Shown: positions 14,901-27,400 of the stretch, piece by piece
How positions within the stretch are numbered: position 1 is the first letter of the stretch
Layout: each line of letters starts with the position of its first letter
Assembly: GCA_013396915.1 (NCBI GenBank)
Contig: VWZL01002062.1
Span: 220,123 to 284,122 of the forward strand
Direction: 5' to 3'
From: Stercorarius parasiticus
Taxonomy: Eukaryota > Chordata > Aves > Charadriiformes > Stercorariidae
DNA: 64,000 nucleotides
Position numbers and translations under genes: made by a program
The notes under the pieces: generated by a model
Seen by the model: the letters and a program-made list of their open reading frames with translations, nothing else
Told to the model about the DNA's origin: nothing
Database searches by the model: none

Positions 14901-15549
14901 TCTGCTTGTTAAGCCGTTCACCTATCTTCCAACACAAAAGCAGGAAAGAGAAACATGCCTGAAAAACTTATCAAAGAGATCTGGGCTATAAAAAGGGCAG
15001 TCTGCTTCACCATCTGCTATCAATTGACTGAAAACCCAATAGGAGCCTAAACAACAACTGCAGTCACTTGACTTAGGGATCTCTGAGCTAGCTGGAACCA
15101 CATGTTTTCTTCACAGATGAGTTGATGATGAGAACAGTTTTCATACAATACCATACTTCAGTGGGGCAGGGGGGATACAGGGGAAATCACTTAAAAAGCA
15201 ATTAGTTATTTGCTAACAATCCTTTTAAAACCCGCCCAGATAGGCAAAAACATTAGAAATGAAGGTTTGTCAAATGAAGTTTCCTTAGGTAAAGGCACCA
15301 TTCTAATGGTGTAAGCAAGCATGGGATGTCTGGCGAACATCCGAACGCCTACTCCTAGACTCACGTGCAAGCTGTTTCTACTGAGCAGTTCCCTTTAAGA
15401 AGCACATCCAAAGCAATAAGGTATTATTCATTCACTATTTTACCACGTCAGCAAAACCACAAGTATTTTCAGAAGTTGAAGAGATTCTAAACAAAATTTT
15501 GGCTACGCAGCCAGGTCTTTACCTTTACTTTTTCACCTGATTGAGACAT
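250..15549 (-). CDS. SEPTIN2-like: SEPTIN2-type septin GTPase, 3' end missing at window edge
   Basis: Septins are GTP-binding proteins that polymerise into filaments at membranes and the cytoskeleton. Coding exons in transcript order are 15549-15523, 14425-14326, 12820-12734, 12102-11979, 7744-7610, 7157-7040, 1306-1205 and 395-250. All phases join cleanly to give 279 codons plus two bases. Visible motifs are the P-loop GESGLGKS (residues 43-50), DTPG (100-103), AKAD (181-184) and the start of the septin unique element ([20 protein letters not shown]). The short N-terminus MSQSGEKVK precedes the polybasic HRKSVKKG stretch. Sequence such as [23 protein letters not shown] and [19 protein letters not shown] follows SEPTIN2, not SEPTIN5 (which has QFPECDSDEDEDFKQQD). 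About 80 residues, including the C-terminal coiled coil, should lie left of the window. One intron (396-1204) uses a GC donor. The start was chosen as the first ATG after an acceptor at 15575, matching the SEPTIN2 exon pattern. Confidence 0.93.
1307..7039 (-). other. Large intron of the septin gene
   Basis: The intron has donor AGA|GTAGGT at 7039 and an acceptor ending TTCAG at 1307. I see no exon-like or recognisable repeat sequence inside it, only small A/T runs, a short direct duplication near 6526-6559 and another near 5775-5807. Open frames here (for example 2480-2776 and 5283-5540) lack homology I can recognise. Confidence 0.75.
7745..11978 (-). other. Large intron of the septin gene
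   Basis: The intron lies between the exon ending in codon 112 plus two bases and the exon beginning CTTCAAAACAATTATC. It contains an AT/AC microsatellite at 8947-8978 and otherwise AT-rich unique sequence. No additional coding exon is needed, because the reading frame joins across it (TG|C, Cys113). Confidence 0.75.
8947..8978. repeat. Dinucleotide microsatellite (AT)12(AC)4
   Basis: There are twelve AT units followed directly by four AC units inside a septin intron. This is an uninterrupted compound microsatellite, likely length-polymorphic. Confidence 0.95.
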
Positions 15550-15574
15550 TTTTCGTCACTCCAAGTTTCAGACA
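15550..15574 (-). other. SEPTIN2-like: 5' UTR part of the septin start-codon exon
   Basis: On the minus strand a pyrimidine-rich tract ending in TTTTCCAG places a splice acceptor just upstream of 15574, leaving 25 nt of untranslated leader before the ATG at 15549. This implies at least one upstream non-coding exon, as in mammalian SEPTIN2. Confidence 0.7.
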
Positions 15575-18500
15575 CTGGAAAATAAAAATCCATAGTGCAT
15601 GTTACTGACTTGAAGACTACATTCATTTTAATTTTGAACTGATCAATTGCATATAATAATCATGTTTTATTCCAGTAGAATGAAATGTCATATACTCAAA
15701 GATTACCGGAATAAACAAGCCATAATCAAAATGGCTGCTTCTGCGAAGCTATTCACAGGAAAGAAATGACACAGCATTATCAAAATCAGAATATTTCATT
15801 TAAATACTTAGAAGTTTTAAAATAGAAAGATTCCTTTAAAACTCAAAATATTAAAATTCAGTATCCTTAAAGATCTTGCATCCATCCTGTCTTTAAAGGA
15901 GGAAAAATACCTACCCAAAGCTAATGCTGAGTATGCATGGTACTCCTGATGTAATTTTTTTTTTTTTAAGTTCTCCGATTCTGTAATAAGCTAATAAAAC
16001 CTAAAATTCAAATATTTTGTTCCCAACCCCCTAAACAGAATAGCATAAGGAGGTCTTTTTTCCTTCCATTTTTACCCTTTCCACTTATGAATTATATGTT
16101 TCTAAAAGATGGTTTACAAACAGGTGAATGTAATGTAACTGTTGTCCAAAAAATGATATTTGAGAATTACTACCGCATGTAAAAATTCTCCCGAGAGGAG
16201 GACACCTCCCGAGAGCAGGGATTTCCAAGTAGAGGTTATAACATTATTTTCAGTCACTTCAAAGTACTATGGCTGAACGGGAACACTACACCGAACATCG
16301 CAGAACCTCGGCACCTGGCTCACCCATGCTAGCCATGAAAACTCACCCGGACCTGAAGGACTAGCAAAAAGATTTGTTCTTCAGCTTCAGAGACTCAGAA
16401 GAGCCGGGTTTGGCAAGCCCTTATCTTTTCACTCAAGGATGTTGGTTGTGCTATAGGTTAGTTATCACAGCAATAGCGAGGCCCTTTGATTTGGCACGGC
16501 CTCAGAGCACCGACAGGAAAGGCAGGAGCACTTCACAGCTGGGGCTGTGGACGAGGTGGCTCTGGGCCCAGGGAAGTGACCTGCGTGGGCACCTGTGTGT
16601 TCAGGCAGAAACACCTGCCTGCTGGGGAGCAGGAGCTGCTCTACAGGACACGGTCCCACTTCTGACACCGGCACTTTGACAGCCAAACCCTGCAGAGAAA
16701 TGCTACCCTTTGGACTAAAGGAAAAGTCAAAGTTACCATAATCACAATTTGGAGTTTTAAAGAAAACATGTCTTCAGCTCATATGGCATTTCATTTCCCC
16801 TGAAGCTGGCATTTCAAATCCTGGCAGCTGGGTGGACACCAGCCACCCCATAAGCAAGGAAAGTGGTTTTTTTTCCCTCAAACTAGGAAAAAAAGTTTGA
16901 AAATTAACATACCAAGTTAATTTGCTTCAAAGCCTAATGCATCCACCACCTGGAAAATAGGGAGGTCCTCATCCTAAACATCTTATGACTGGCCTCTAAT
17001 TGAATATTCCTCAGAACAGCCTGGGAAACATACCTTAAGAACGGTTTTGAAAAAACAGAGCTGACTTTTCTTTGACCAATAAGCAAGGGCTCATTCCAGC
17101 CTCCAACCAACAAGCACTTCAGATCCCTAAAGCCAGTCACTACCTCACTGACAGATGTAGCCGATTGCTCTCTCCACGTCTTGTTTTGATGTTTGGAAAC
17201 ATGTTGTCACCTTTGTCTATAAAATCAGTAACATAATTCGAGAGTTCAGAAGAGTTCATAAATAGTCACTGCCCGAGTGCTAACATAGATAGAGCGTCTG
17301 GCCCATTTCTCACAGTAATGCCGGATCAGAAGCCAGCAGAGCAGCTGCCTACAGTTAAAGGTGAGAAAGGGGAACAATTGAGATTTAAATACGTATGGCA
17401 AATTCTCTTATTACTTCTGCTCTAAACTGACAGTATAGTCACATCCACTGTAGCATTACCCAAGCTACTTGATTAAAAAGCAGAAGAGTCAAAATTGTCA
17501 ACTGATTATGACACATCTGTCTTCAAAATTAGTTGATCACCTCAGAAAAAGCTAAATTTACAATGCATCGTTCCACAAACATAACTTACACGGCCTGTTT
17601 CTTACCGGGCAAGCCACATTCACCTTGTGCCTTACGCTGACCAAAGAGCTGCTGTAGGTAAAGCTGCGGGAGAGCTGCTCTGATCACAGCACGGCCGCTG
17701 CGCAGGCTTGAATCTCTGTGTACAGCAAATATGCACGTTACTTGTTGCCCACTGTATTTTGCTGGAATAGAACTTTGCTAACGAGAAGTTAGCTGGGGGG
17801 GGGAACAAAAGAGATAAAACTGCTGTTCCACCACACCTAAATAAGGCACCGAGGTTCAAATGAAGCCTCAGTTATTCAGCCTCAACACATTTTGCAATTC
17901 ATAATACTGCCCTCATGAGGTTTCCTGGAAAATTATTCAACCAACCAGATTCCCCAGATGACCATGAGCTATTTTCCTGAGGCTTTACCGTATCATTACA
18001 AATCAATACCTCAGAATTAGCAAAATACCGTATGTTACATCTTACAGCACCAAATAACCACAGCGCTTACAGCACTGCTCACAAGTGATAACTTGTCACG
18101 GACCAGACTTCACTATGCATCACCGACTGCTGAAATACTGAGGTCTGTCTGCATACAACTGAGCCTAACATTAAAATAACGTGAAGTTGAGTGTCTGACA
18201 ACACTCTGGATAGTCCCACATCTGGAAACTGACATGTTTCATTTTCATCAATTTTCCATAATAAATTTAAAAAAAAAAAATCAACAACTAAGGCAAAACA
18301 GAGCAAGCCACAGCTGTTCTGTTTTCTTTAGGTTTTCAAAGGCCTGCTTCACTCATGATGAGGTGACCAAAGCAGCACAGGTGAAATATTTCAGAGAAAG
18401 GAATAGATAAGGTACAGTTGCATTAATTTGCAAAAAGCAGTGAAATTTTACTTGTTATAATTGCGGGCCCCATTCAGCAGGTCTAGCAGAAAAAAGGAAC

Positions 18501-20490
18501 CCTATGCTACAGTATAGGAATGGTCAAGTCGGGTTTTGAACACTGGATAACATAACCACAAATTCCTATCCTAACCAACGTGCTGCTGGGCAATTGAAGG
18601 GAGCAGGTCACCACTGAGCGCAGTTACAGTCGCCTCCTCTACAAACGCAGAGGCCGGGAACGTGCTCTCCTACTGCCGCCTGCTAAGAAAAGTATTCCAG
18701 TGAGAGAGAAAGAGAGGGGAAGGAAAATGGGTCATTTCCTTTGTTCCTGTCAGGATGCAAGAAGTAAACTGTTAGGAAGAGGCAGACTGGGAGCTTCTTA
18801 ATAGGAACTACCACAAAGAAAACACTATGAAAAGTGTACAAAGAGCATTTCCATATAAGGATATTAAACAATATTTTAGAATAACCGCTTTAGAGCGCTC
18901 TTAACCATCTCTACAAGCAGGAGAGCCCTCCTGATTTATCAACTGAAGCCTCTTTCCTTCCATCCGGGATTATATAACTCTGATACATTTTAAAATGTAT
19001 TTAATAACCTGTTAAGGAATCACAGAAGGCAGTAAGGACTTAAGTAGGTTTCCAAGTGCTGGAAATGGTCTCAACACCACTAGCATTCTGAAGTCCCATT
19101 TTCAGACTTAAAGCTGACAGAGAAACACCAAGAGTATATCAGCAAATACCAATATCTGTAGGTTCTCACGAAAAGAGCTACAAAAACAAAGAAAGAAACG
19201 CCTGAGTGAAGTACTGAGGCACAGAAATAATTAATTAAAAAAAAAAAGATTTAGAACTTCTGCAAGCGTCTTGCATACAGAGAAACAAGGAAGTTACGTG
19301 AAAGTTAAAAATTTCCTCACTGCATTCCAAACTGGATATAGGGGTATTCAAATACAAAGCAGCTAGTGTAAGCTACCAGGAAAAAACGTTATCAAAATCA
19401 CCCAATTGCACCCAACCACAGCAGGTCCAGCAAAGCCTGTTCCCTGTGCCACGCTTTGCTGGTAGCACGTCCTGGCCTCTGTGGCTGGGAACCCCCTCCC
19501 AGGGAGAAGCATCACTCCCTCTGTATCAACAATCCCAGACTACTCCATCTGCCTCACTGAAACAGATGTTACCAGCATTAACAACAGAATGCGTTTCTGC
19601 GCTGTTCTTATTCAGGAAAATGACTGTATCGCTTCCATCAGATAAAAAAATTTAACAGCAAATGCAACAACAAAAAAATCCTGGCTATAGCGCCTGGAGG
19701 TCGATCAAGCGAAGCGCCTGCCACTGCTTTGGCTTTCAATCAGCATACAGCATTCATAAATTTTACAGACTTTGTTTTGATAACGTATTTGAACCAACAA
19801 CACACAATATAGTTTATTATTGGGAATGCATTGCTGGTCACGTTTTTCTGTCTTTAAAAGCCCTGTCACACTTCCGTGACCTAACAGCACACATATGCAC
19901 AGCAAAGGGAGGCAAGGATTAAGCAAGAAAGAGAACAATCGTGTATGGGCACTGTTCTTAACAGGAAAAGGTCTAGGAAAAGCAATGCATGAATCTAGAG
20001 CTCTAAGCCTAAATATTTCATTTAAAGTTCCATTACAATGTTAACATATTACTCTAGACAGCTTACTTTCTTACTGTTATTTCAATTAATACAGTCACTT
20101 AAAAAAACACAAAGGAGGCAGTGATACCATTCACATTAATGAGGAGTCTTAGTGACTTCGTGCTTCCTACCCAAGTAGCTTTTGACAGTATTCTCCCAGT
20201 TAACTGTATCAGAGAAAAATACTGTAAAATAGGCCTGTAAGTGACAAAAAGCAGGGGCATTTTTTAAATTAAAAAGCTAAACATATCAGCCGCGATCACT
20301 CATCAGGAAATAGGCAGCTCTGCCCCACACCCACGAAGCTTAACTGTAATTGTGTGCACACTGGCAACGCACAGCAAACAGTGCCGTGTCAGTACTTTAA
20401 ACCTCTTCCACACCACGCTCAAGTCCCGTGATACCACGCACTCTCTACCTGCGTGTGAACAACAATTTAAGACCTAAAAAAAAAAAATTA
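15575..20490 (-). other. Probable first intron of the septin gene
   Basis: This stretch separates the start-codon exon from the GC-rich island. It is mostly AT-rich with a few moderately GC-rich patches (about 16450-16680 and 19440-19560) in which I recognise no gene. A donor-like CCCG|GTAAGA on the minus strand near 17605 could mark an alternative leader exon, but nothing else supports it. Confidence 0.5.
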
Positions 20491-20494
20491 AGAA

Positions 20495-21400
20495 GAAGCG
20501 TTGGGCAGCCGTCCGTTGCCGAAGCGGGTGCGTGCCCGTTCCCCGCGCCTCCCCCGCACCCTCGGGCCTGGCCCCGCCGGCGGCCGCGGTGGAGCGGCCG
20601 ATAGGGCCCACCGTGCCAGCAGCGCCCGGCGGCACACGGGCCCTGCCCGCACCTGGCCAGCGGCGTCTGCCCTGCTTTAGAAACAAACACAGCGCTGTGC
20701 ACAAGGGCCCACGGCCGAGCGGGGCTCATGGGCTCTGCCCGCCTCACGCAGCGCCGGCAGCGGGCGGGGGGAGGCCGGGGCCAGGCCGCTGGNNNNNNNN
20801 NNNNNNNNNNNNNNNNNNNNNNNNNNNNNNNNNNNNNNNNNNNNNNNNNNNNNNNNNNNNNNNNNNNNNNNNNNNNNNNNNNNNNNNNNNNNNNNNNNNN
20901 NNNNNNNNNNNNNNNNNNNNNNNNNNNNNNNNNNNNNNNNNNNNNNNNNNNNNNNNNNNNNNNNNNNNNNNNNNNNNNNNNNNNNNNNNNNNNNNNNNNN
21001 NNNNNNNNNNNNNNNNNNNNNNNNNNNNNNNNNNNNNNNNNNNNNNNNNNNNNNNNNNNNNNNNNNNNNNNNNNNNNNNNNNNNNNNNNNNNNNNNNNNN
21101 NNNNNNNNNNNNNNNNNNNNNNNNNNNNNNNNNNNNNNNNNNNNNNNNNNNNNNNNNNNNNNNNNNNNNNNNNNNNNNNNNNNNNNNNNNNNNNNNNNNN
21201 NNNNNNNNNNNNNNNNNNNNNNNNNNNNNNNNNNNNNCAGCTGGGTCGCTCGCAGCCAGCGCGGTGCCGGCGGACCGGCGGCTCCTCCCCAGAGCCCCGG
21301 CCTCCCTCCGGAGGGAGCGGCGCCGCCGCACTGCGGCCTGCTGCTGTCCCTGGGCATCCCGCACCCCGAGCCGGCCTCCTGCTTTAGCCCCGAGTGCCCT
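20495..21400 (-). promoter_or_regulatory. GC-rich CpG island, probable septin promoter, interrupted by gap
   Basis: Both flanks of the N run are dense in CG dinucleotides and GC-box-like strings, in contrast to the AT-rich surroundings. The island lies about 5 kb upstream of the septin start-codon exon, which has an acceptor and so needs an upstream leader exon. The simplest reading is that the promoter and non-coding first exon sit here, partly inside the missing sequence. A second, rightward transcript from the same island cannot be excluded. Confidence 0.6.
20793..21237. other. Assembly gap of 445 N
   Basis: An uninterrupted run of N is flanked on both sides by very GC-rich sequence, typical of regions lost from bird assemblies. 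Open reading frames drawn through it are meaningless. Confidence 1.
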
Positions 21401-24400
21401 GTTCCAAAGTACGGGGCATCTCCTGACCCTGCCGCATCCCAAAGGAATAAATGTCAGAGAACGGCAGATAAGGCAGAGGTGCCCCTCACCGAGGGCCCTG
21501 CGCTCCCACTGCGCAACACGGTACCCGGTGCTATGGCTAACGGCTTTGGAGTGATACAAGCCTGTCTGACTACCCCGACTTCACCCCCGCCAGCAGCACA
21601 CCTGGGTGCCGTCCGGTACAGGCAGCCTGGGTACGCACACCAGTTAACCGTCAAGGACAAAACACAGTCAGAGCCTCTTCTGCTTAAAAGAGCACCTTCT
21701 CGAATTGTTTGATTCCTGTTTCCTACCCAAATACCATTGAGCTTTGAGATTGTCTCTACCCACAGCAGATGTTAGCAATAGTCCTCACAGTGGAAAATCT
21801 GGTAGGGTGGGTGTGATAGCAGGGGAAATCCAGCTTAAACCTTCTGCTGTTTGACTGTAATGCAGTAGGTAATATAAACCTGTTTGTTTTTCAGCTGCTC
21901 ATCTACATTTAAAGTCAATTTCTCTCCCAAACACTTTGCAAAAACAAAGAAGTACTAGTTTCACCTACGCTATTGCTATCTTTCATCACGGCATTCCCTC
22001 TGGTTAAGTGAGAGCCGTCCTGCCTTGGTCAGTGCCATCGCTGAAGGGGTGAGCCGGAGCAGGAGCTCGCTGGCAAGTTCTCTGAGGTATCTGGGACGCC
22101 AGCAGACGCAAACCTAGAGTGTAAATGACACCTGTAGTCAGATCGCTTTCTCATGGTGAAACAGTGTTACACAGCTCACACGCTCAGTACAACCTAAGAC
22201 AGAGTATCAGCAGAAGTTCAGGGAAGGCTTTTTCCAACCTTCCAGCTGTGAGGACTGGGTTCAGGAAGGTTCCCAACACTTTGCAGAGGGCAGTTTGTAT
22301 GTGCGATCGAGCAGCACATCTCTTGACCGGCAACGTTGAATACCAAGAAGCACATTTCTATTTTGTCTGCATTTCGATCCGTTAAGCAAACAGGGTTGCA
22401 GCTCCCAACAGGAAAATGTGGAAGTGAAACAAATGCTGCTGAAGGCAGACTGACATTATTTACTAATTCACATTGTGCTCATATTATCAACCGAGCATTG
22501 ATGTGATCTGAGTAAGAACAAGACAAAAGCCAATGAAAGCGCAACCGAGTTCCGCTTCCTAGGACAAAGTGTAATGTTCTAGCACAAAGTACTGTTATAC
22601 GCTACCTTCCCGGAGGAGTTAAAAGATGGCATTTCAGGCCTCTTTAGAAATTGACTTATTTTTAAATGATTCCATGGACATCCATATAGGTGTTTTGTAC
22701 TGTCACTAAAGGAACAACAGTGGCAATTTTTCTTTCTTTCACTACATAAGAACACTGTGATGCACACAGTATTTGACACACATAAACTGATATTACAAAT
22801 AACTATTTAGCACTTTAAAAGTTACAAGAGAGTAGCATGGACAATGCCAGACTATAGGCTTGCATCAACACAGAGTCTAGTGGCAGTAAGTGCTTTCCCA
22901 TGACCGTCACTCCTTTCCTTTGTCAGGATTTAGTGCAATGGGTGAAACATTCTCCAGAAATTTCAAATGTCTCATTACTGAGGCATAGCAATAATTTTCC
23001 CAAGTCATGGGTGAATCAGACGGCTGACCAACTGTCACACAGAATGTTCAGGGAAGTCACAATCCTCCCAAAACGGTCCCATTATGCCAGAAAGTAGCAC
23101 AAGGAAGGGCACTTCGGGTAAGAGCAAAGGTCATTCTTAGCAGTGCCCTGCCTCCACAGTGCCCAGCAGCAGATGCCTGGGGAAAGATAAAAGCCGCACC
23201 GTGTCTGTGTATCCTCCTGGCTTCCGGCAATCTGGAGCTCGGCAGCTTCCCGAGCCAGAAGTTTTATCTTGATAGTTTTCTCTTCCATGAATTTTTCTCG
23301 TTGCTTTTTGAACCCATCTCAACTTTTGGCAAGAAGAGCATCCTGTGACACTGAGTTTTACAGTGCATTACGTGCTTGGTGAAAAAGTACTTCTGCTACT
23401 TTTGAAACCTGTTATGAGCCTGGTTATGAAACTGCAGGATGCAGGATCACCGGGCAGCAGAACAGGAACGATTTGGTGCGTGTAACTGAGAAATGCTGCA
23501 CTGCAGAAACCTACAGAGAGCACGCGGCCCCAAAAGTCGTTCTGCGTATTTGTTATTCCTCACACTGGTATTAGCAGAGGTGCCAACAGAAGAAACCATT
23601 GCACTGAAGAACAACGCTCCTCCTAAATCGTTAAAGAGCCTAGAAAGGTTAATGCAGTGAACGGCAGTCTGGCTGTGAATCACTCATTCCAATAAGCATT
23701 ATTTCTGAAATAATTTTGTTTTATTCTTCCCTTAGAAGCTCAAATGCCTTTTATAAAAGTTCCTGATACATCTAGTTTACATTCGCAAAAGCACAATTAG
23801 AGTCCTTCCTTGAATTGAAATCTTAACTTCGTGTGGAGTCACGTCTTAGCGAGGCAGAAATACCTCATCCATTCAGCAAAAGACATTATGTATCGTTTGT
23901 TCTGCTCCTTAACAGAGAAAATGTTAATTTTCAGGTATGATACTGATTGTAATAAAATAAATACCACCTATAACTGAAAACTAAAGTGACTTTTGATAGA
24001 TAAAACAACCTCATGTTCCTCGGCATTATTTCTATTAAATTAAAACAAAATAGAAAATATGCTGCTCAGACAAAATAAAACTGTCTCTTTTCAGTTATGA
24101 GATCCTTTTAACTTGATTTTCTTTCAATTGAGTCTGTTCCTCACAGAGCTGAATATTTGGAATTTGAGCCTAAAATTACATGTGACGGCCGTAATGGCTG
24201 CGCTGTAAGGGCAAATCATGGAGACACTGAGCACCTTGAACTCTCCCAGTCTTCCCTGGGGATAAAATTACTCAAGTCCCAATTAAACAACTTAAGCGTA
24301 TGCATAAATCTTTTTCATTTCCATAAGATTTAAGTTTGTGTTTGATTCAGAATATTTGTGTATGCTTTGCTAAATTACAGTCCATGGCTCCAGGACCAAA

Positions 24401-27400
24401 CCTTTCAGAAATAAATACTTAAGAGCTGCACACTGTGGGTGACATCCTTTTTTAAATAATTACCAGAGAAAAAAGGACTTTGAACATAACTAGTGTTAAT
24501 GTCGGATACTGTAATTTAGATATTTCCTGGGCTAATTTTTAGTATTTGGGTGTGGCGATAGACAGAAATTTAAGGGTGAACTTGCCATTGCCTGTTAGTG
24601 TTTGCTGAACTGGAGATTTGATCAAAATACTGTAGTGTTTTGTAGTGCTTTATCTGTGGAATCACTAACGGAGTGAACCATTCTAACATCTCAAATCTTC
24701 GGTGGTTTTGCAGGCTTGCTGCATGGGGAATGGGAAACGGCAGGTCACTGGAAGCTGGTCTGAGCGCTGAGCCCTTCGGAAGCACGCAGCCGGGAGCTGG
24801 AGCTCTGCGAGTGCCCCAACAGGAAGCCCCTATCTGGGGATGCAGCAGGATTTATTGACACAAGCTACTGTACAAGTTATTTAGTAATCCATAAGAAAAC
24901 CTGCAGCAGATAAGTATTTTCCCTTGCTGGGGGGGGGAAAAAAGCGAAGCATTTTTAGTGACGCACTGCAGGAAATGAAGATTGTGTTTGAATTATAGCA
25001 GTCTCAGAGGAACAGAAATGTTTCACATTTACAAGCACAGACAAGCTCACTTTTTCAAGATGGTAATTATAGCAACAAAGAAGCAGTAAGAACAACCTAA
25101 AAATGTTCTCTGGAAAAAAATTTCTCTTTTCACCAATAACAGCCATCCTTTCCTCTTACTGGAAACCAACTTGACTTATAAGAAGGGAATCGGGATTGAC
25201 AAAACAGACGCATGCTATTCCCAAAGATGGGGCTTGCCTCAGACACACCTGGTGAAGAGCAGGGACAGCACTGCTGAGAATTAATCACTCCCGTAATCAG
25301 AGGAGATTTCGCAAACCTCTCACGTGTTCTCAGGAACGCCATTTTCCTGGGACATTAGAGAAATGTAGTAGGTTTCTCATCACTAGCCCTGAACGGTTTT
25401 CAGTAACTTCACGGTGATGTCTTTATTAATCCCTTTCAACATCTGCAAGGTATATTTAAAACAATAGCATTTGTCCTTGCTGACGCTGTTCTTTACAAAA
25501 CGACATCTGATGTGATTTCCCAACAATTACATGGGAAAGGGATCGACCAGGATCCTGGTACACCACAATCCATGGAAGGAGGCTAACTTCGGAAGAGGAC
25601 AAAATTAAACTCCAGTTCTTCTGATAGGAAACATGACATAGAATGGAGCCTTGGGCATGAAACAATGTATATTTCCTATAGCTTTCCCCTCCTGCCTGGC
25701 CAAGCTTTAACACATCCTCAAGAGCTGCCCACAGCATCAAAGAGAAGTATTTGAAGTGAGATGGCCTAAGCATATATTTGAATCCAGAGGTTTGTGTGTA
25801 GCGGAATTTGAGCAGGGAGCGTGTGGTACTCGGTTCTAGTGATGGTTTAGCACAATTAATTTCCCCATTATGTGAGGACGGGGCTCATAGCCCTGTCCCA
25901 GTGCTCCCCACGCCCGGCGCCCTGGCAGTGCCCTGGGCAGTTCACCAAAGCAAGGCCAGGCAGAGGCGTGCGACGTGCAGAGACTGAGCCAGGGCAGGGC
26001 GACTTTGCTTGCAAAGGGCTGTACAGCAGCACAGGTATGAAGGCTGGAAGGAAATCTCTAACTTCTGTGACTGTTTTTCCAACTACTTACATCTATTGCC
26101 TTCCTTTCTTCTACACGAGTCTTGTCACATCACCACTGAGTGAAGAGTAGTGTGGGCATCCATTTCTCAACCCTGAAGGGCAGAAGCAATACTTGTGCTA
26201 AAAAAGGTGTTGGGTCCTACATCATCAGCACCAGTCATAGAGCATTACTGGTCCCTCTTGCAAAATTCTGCTGCGGCTTTTAAAGCATTCATTGCTTCTC
26301 TTCGTTCAAAAGGTGAACTGAGAGAGGAAATGACAATTTCATGTTAACCACTTCAGCTTGTTCCCAGAAGAAATGATCTTGAGATATATCCTATGGTGAA
26401 ACTGTGCACTTTCATTTTGTAACAACCCGCTCATTTGACAAGGACTCATTCCTACGTGCCAGTCTTCTGATGTGTCACGCTGGTCCGAAGACGTGTTGGC
26501 ACTGCTGACGTGGAGGGACTTCATGGAGGCCTGTCTTACTGCGGAAGATGGTACTCAAGCGCCAACTAAATCTCTTCTCTTGGGAAAACAATTGCATTTT
26601 AAAAGATAATTCAGAAAGGAGTGATTTTCACTGAGAAAGCTCAAGCTTTCTAAATAGAAAACAGCCCCTGCCTAACACCTCTCTATTTGTAAATCTCCTT
26701 GCCTTTATTTCAGCACTAATTAGAAGACAAAATATGGCACAAAATCTGTCTCTAATAGGATTCCTAATTCTACACCTTCGCTTACCTCTGATCCAAAAGT
26801 TATGGTAAGCTGTCTTGAGATCACTGGGCTTTTAATTCACCTTTTTAATTCACCTTTTGACTCATACTCTGTCTTACTCACACAAACAGTACTAGCTTTG
26901 TGCATAAGCTTGATACCAAATGTCATTTTCTCCTCTGTCTTCCAGATGCCTAACATTTTAGGGATGAGAAGGACCAGAAGCACATCATAAACAAAGCGTG
27001 CCCAGGAGACTACATTTCAGGTCCCAAAAGGCAAATCCACCTAAACGTCGCTGGCGGGGTGCTCTGGGGCTGAGCAGAGCCCTAGGAGACAGGAGGGACC
27101 GTGGGACAGGGCTCAGGCACCAGCCAAGCAGTGCTGGACCCCCCTTAGCAGCCCTCCCGGTAACTGCGCCTGGGGTTTGTCCTGATTGTGTCAGGAAAAG
27201 AGTGAAAACACAATCACCTCTAATCCCAAAGCCCCTCTTGCTATAGTATGGTTTCTGAGCAATTGTTCTCAGCTTGAATACCACTTCCGCCCATTTTCAC
27301 AGGCTGCAAAGCCCCCCATGTATCCCCCCTAGGATAATTTAATACATACATAGCTGGAGCAATAATAGATGTAATGACATTAACGGTCATTTGGTAATGA

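Noticed and set aside
17590..17640. Alternative septin leader exon with donor CCCG|GTAAGA
   Set aside because: One donor-like match without a CpG island or acceptor support is weak compared with the island at 20.5-21.4 kb.
20532..21559. Several long open frames on both strands around 20.5-21.6 kb
   Set aside because: They exist only because the 445 N gap contains no stop codons; the flanks are CpG-island sequence with no recognisable protein.
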